DNA of 6,138 bases from Legionellales bacterium UBA5158 (lineage in GTDB: Bacteria > Pseudomonadota > Gammaproteobacteria > DSM-16500): NCBI GenBank assembly GCA_002413665.1, contig DHXK01000049.1, positions 1 through 6,138 of the forward strand, in the 5' to 3' direction. Under the pieces are notes generated by a model. That model searched no databases, was not told the origin of the DNA, and saw only the letters and a program-made list of their open reading frames with translations. Made by a program: the position numbers and the translations under genes. This document shows, one piece after another, positions 3,600-6,138 of the stretch (position 1 is its first letter; each line of letters starts with the position of its first letter).

Positions 3600-5387
3600 A
3601 TGTTTAACAGAAAAAAAGAAATTGATTTAAGCAAAGTTGAAATTATAGTAATGGAAGGCTGCGGTGTACGATGGCATGCATATGATAGTGCGCTGGAAGA
3701 ATTATCTAAGGTAAAAGATTGGAAAGAAATCAAAAAAATGGCTGCAAGTTCAGGGGGTAGCATGCCGGCTTTTCTTGCTGCTATTGGTAACCCTCCGACT
3801 AAAATTCAAGATATAACGACCGGGCTAGATTTAAATGAATTAATCGATCCTGTTTTTCTGAATAAAATTCCGTATTTTGGAGTTGTATTCGCTTTCTTTC
3901 TTTATCACGGATTCGTGCAAGGTAATAAAATGCGTCAATTCGCAGAAAAACAATTGCGAGCGCAAGGATTATCACCGGAACTCACTTTTGAAGAATTAGG
4001 AAAAATAATACAAGAAAATAGTCGACCTGATTTAAAATATTTATATCTTGCTGCGGCTACTGTTACGCGCGGCAGTCAACTCATTATTTTTTCACATGAA
4101 TCAACTCCACACGTACGTTTAGCTGATGCAATGGTTGCTGCTTTAGCCTATCCAGGCTCAGGGATTCCTGCCAAAGTATTAATCGATCATAAAATAGAAT
4201 ATTTTTTTGATGGCGGAGTGCGTGATAATTTTATCGTAAATCATTTTTCTAAAAAAGAGACTGGGAAAATTTTAGGATTGAAAATAGATAATTATTCTGA
4301 AATTTTTGGCTACCCGTATGAATACCCCTCTACGAGTGAATTTTTTTATTCGTTAATTCAAGATAATCATCAGGATTTCATCCAAGACAGCCATCGTTAT
4401 TCTTTGCAATTATACGATTGTGGTTTGACTACCTTAAATATGCCACTATCAAAATTACAAAATTTCGCATTAAATGTGAGTGGAAAACTTTGTATGGCAA
4501 GTCTTATTGAAAATCAGGTTAAGCCAGAATTTGAAAAGCCAGAACCTAAAAAAATAATAGAAGAAATATTATCTAAGCGAACTAATATTACTCTCCGACA
4601 TCTTCAAGAACACACCTTAACTTTACAACAAATTACCGACCAACTGTGTGAGTGGCAGAAAAATAATGAAGAAGATTATTTTCATTATGGGGCAGTTTTA
4701 CAGGCGCTAAGATCTTATGCAGGGAATTTATGGAATGATACAGAGTACAAGGTTTTATTTAATCTTTTAAAAAATGAAAGTGCTAAATTTGCAGAAAAAA
4801 AAGAGGCTTTTGCCAGCGATATTAATGATATGTTAATGGCTTTTTTAAATGATGATGAAATTGAGCTCGCTTCACAATTCCTTAAAAAAATAATGGAAGG
4901 TGAAAACGCATCAAAATTAATTGATATAGATCACTCGATTATTTTAAAAAAAATATCGGGTAATGACGATAGCTTAGCTCTTCAATCACTACAGCTTTCA
5001 CTTGAAAATTTACACGAACAAAAACTCAAATTATTTCCTGGCGCTTATGAAGCTAATAAAGTTATGAAGTTAAATCAGTTAGTCACAACTAGTCAATTTG
5101 ATAAAGCAGAAAATATGTTATCAGGCAGTGAGTTCGACTGCTTACGTGCGGATTTACTTTCTAAATTGTATTTAGTGACGCAAGTTCAAGTTGAGCAAAT
5201 GCATAATTCAAGTTCGGATAAACTGCTCAAATTATTAGAAATAAAAACAGGTAAATTAACGAGCGTGCATAATTTCTCTCTAAGTTACACACAATCATTT
5301 ATTAATTTTTTTAAAAAATCTCAACCTGTTGCAAAGCCTTCATGTTCTTCTTTGAAATACGACTGTAAGATTCCTAGTGCGATTTAG
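3600..5387 (+). CDS. Patatin-like phospholipase with a divergent oxyanion loop
   Basis: Patatins are lipid acyl hydrolases that use a Ser-Asp dyad. The nucleophile elbow here is A49-S50-S51-G52-G53, so S51 is the likely nucleophile and the first Gly of GxSxG is Ala. The second dyad member is D204 in DGG (204-206). The loop normally reading EGGGxKG is E19-G20-C21-G22-V23-R24-W25, so one oxyanion glycine is Cys and the last is Trp. Other patatin landmarks are ALEEL after the loop and the ADAMVAALAYPG segment (176-187). The domain spans about residues 10-300. Residues 300-595 are polar and helical and match nothing I recognise. Size and layout recall Legionella patatin effectors such as VipD (patatin domain first, then a host-binding C-terminal half), but the tail lacks a Glu-rich signal. 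The start at 3600 is fixed by AAGGA seven bases upstream. It is monocistronic. Fold is secure; activity and secretion are inferred. Confidence 0.88.
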   Translation: MFNRKKEIDLSKVEIIVMEGCGVRWHAYDSALEELSKVKDWKEIKKMAASSGGSMPAFLAAIGNPPTKIQDITTGLDLNELIDPVFLNKIPYFGVVFAFFLYHGFVQGNKMRQFAEKQLRAQGLSPELTFEELGKIIQENSRPDLKYLYLAAATVTRGSQLIIFSHESTPHVRLADAMVAALAYPGSGIPAKVLIDHKIEYFFDGGVRDNFIVNHFSKKETGKILGLKIDNYSEIFGYPYEYPSTSEFFYSLIQDNHQDFIQDSHRYSLQLYDCGLTTLNMPLSKLQNFALNVSGKLCMASLIENQVKPEFEKPEPKKIIEEILSKRTNITLRHLQEHTLTLQQITDQLCEWQKNNEEDYFHYGAVLQALRSYAGNLWNDTEYKVLFNLLKNESAKFAEKKEAFASDINDMLMAFLNDDEIELASQFLKKIMEGENASKLIDIDHSIILKKISGNDDSLALQSLQLSLENLHEQKLKLFPGAYEANKVMKLNQLVTTSQFDKAENMLSGSEFDCLRADLLSKLYLVTQVQVEQMHNSSSDKLLKLLEIKTGKLTSVHNFSLSYTQSFINFFKKSQPVAKPSCSSLKYDCKIPSAI

Positions 5388-5419
5388 ACACTTCTTCTGG
5401 GGCCTGGTAACGTACACGA

Positions 5420-5440
5420 AACACATAATTTAATTGTGTT
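5420..5440. terminator. Weak hairpin between the converging patatin and exported-protein genes
   Basis: AACACA (5420-5425) pairs with TGTGTT (5435-5440) around nine AT bases, spanning the stop codon of the minus-strand gene. Read on the minus strand a short TTT follows. A six-bp stem and a poor T-run make this a tentative shared terminator in a 42-bp convergent gap. Confidence 0.25.
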
Positions 5441-5897
5441 GTTGCAATAAATCTATGCGAATCACATACGATCGTTCTTTTGGTGTGAGATGACAATCTT
5501 CATAGAGATCTATGGGATGATCCGGAGAACAATGGATTTTTTTGCCATCGACCGCGACATTAATTTTCGCTAGTAAATCTTTTTGCTTCATCGCAAATTG
5601 TGTTTCAAATGGACCATCAGCAGCAAATTCTATGCTAGTTTGCCAACCGGCTTGTTGTAATGTTTTTTCTATGCGTCGTTGCCAATATCTATAGTGATGT
5701 TGATGCTTTTCATAAACCACGCCGGTACTTGTTGTTGTGAGCACACACAATTTATCTTTGCTTGGGGTCATAACAACTTTGCTAGGTAAAATACTTTGTA
5801 ATTGATTTTGTAACTTGTAACAAGATGTGGGGATGCTTGCAAAGCAAGTGGAGCTTATGACCAAGCTAAGCATAGTCAGTATAGATAAGTGACGCAT
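5430..5897 (-). CDS. Small exported protein of unknown function
   Basis: The 155-residue precursor begins with a classical Sec signal peptide: MRH, a hydrophobic core about residues 4-17, and a likely signal peptidase I site after C18-F19-A20. C18 lies in the signal and has no lipobox (the preceding residues are SST), so a lipoprotein is unlikely. The mature part of about 135 residues has four cysteines (C26, C51, C123, C135), which could form two disulfides in the periplasm. It has a basic, aromatic middle with HQHHYRYWQRR (65-75) and ends in an apparent beta strand (SYVIRIDLL, 143-151). I do not recognise a family. AAAGGAG ends five bases before the ATG at 5895-5897, a strong ribosome-binding site. 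No convincing promoter is visible. The gene is convergent with the patatin gene. Confidence 0.82.
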   Translation of the reverse strand: MRHLSILTMLSLVISSTCFASIPTSCYKLQNQLQSILPSKVVMTPSKDKLCVLTTTSTGVVYEKHQHHYRYWQRRIEKTLQQAGWQTSIEFAADGPFETQFAMKQKDLLAKINVAVDGKKIHCSPDHPIDLYEDCHLTPKERSYVIRIDLLQQHN

Positions 5898-5908
5898 AAT
5901 GTCTCCTT

Positions 5909-6138
5909 TAAAGTATTGGATGCTTGTTCAGAATAGTATGTTAATAGAATTCATTAGGAAAGAAGTAAATATCCGTAAAAGGATGGGCGCGCCTGCACTA
6001 AATTCCATGTAGTAGTGGCGAAATTGCTAAAGGGTCAGCATAAAAACATACCCTATTTTAGGTGATGAGTACTGCTGTTACTCGATAGCCTAACTCCAAA
6101 CGCTACTGCTATTTTTATTAATCTGGCAGCATAGCCAA
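5909..6138. other. Terminal stretch without a recognisable gene
   Basis: No frame is open for long here. The minus strand is open from the right edge down to a TAG at 6053-6055 (27 codons), which could be a gene tail but shows no family feature. Small dyads are present: GGCGCGCC near 5988, AGGGT/ACCCT at 6031-6035 and 6050-6054, and GAGTA/TACTC at 6067-6071 and 6079-6083. No tRNA, repeat array or complete insertion-sequence end is visible. Confidence 0.4.

Noticed and set aside
3554..3763. 69-codon minus-strand open frame over the start of the patatin gene
   Set aside because: It overlaps the promoter, ribosome-binding site and oxyanion loop of a convincing gene on the other strand.
6031..6054. 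AGGGT/ACCCT hairpin followed by ATTTT, as a terminator
   Set aside because: The stem is only five bp, the loop is 14 bases and no gene clearly ends just before it on the plus strand.

Overview
The window looks like chromosomal DNA from an AT-rich, host-associated gammaproteobacterium, most likely of the Legionella/Coxiella order. Three things suggest this. The uridine kinase is close to the enterobacterial Udk type. Two neighbouring genes resemble secreted effectors: one has a eukaryote-type RGS-like domain, the other a patatin phospholipase fold. A sequence resembling a PmrA box lies upstream of the RGS-like gene. The assignment is inference; there is no rRNA or other decisive marker.

Layout: positions 1-62 hold the probable last 19 codons of a plus-strand gene, followed by an AT-rich gap with a long inverted repeat. 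A minus-strand uridine kinase (313-1047) follows, with a consensus -10 box upstream. Next, also on the minus strand, is a 64-codon remnant of a BNR/beta-propeller-repeat protein (1163-1357). An 83-bp divergent spacer with the PmrA-like site leads into a 406-aa plus-strand protein (1459-2679). That protein has an unfamiliar N-terminal region, a Ser-rich linker, an RGS-like domain and a Glu-containing tail. It converges on a 190-aa multi-pass membrane protein (2747-3319, minus). A 280-bp divergent spacer with a perfect 18-bp operator-like palindrome separates this from a 595-aa patatin-like protein (3600-5387, plus). The patatin converges on a 155-aa exported protein (5430-5897, minus). The last 240 bp hold no gene I can recognise.

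Apart from the divergent or convergent spacers, each gene appears to be its own transcription unit; I see no operon. The most unusual content is the RGS-like protein and the patatin with an altered oxyanion-hole loop. Together they suggest a small accessory cluster of host-interaction genes between housekeeping genes. If both are delivered to a eukaryotic host cell, one could act on heterotrimeric G-protein signalling or simply use the RGS fold as a scaffold, and the other on host phospholipids.
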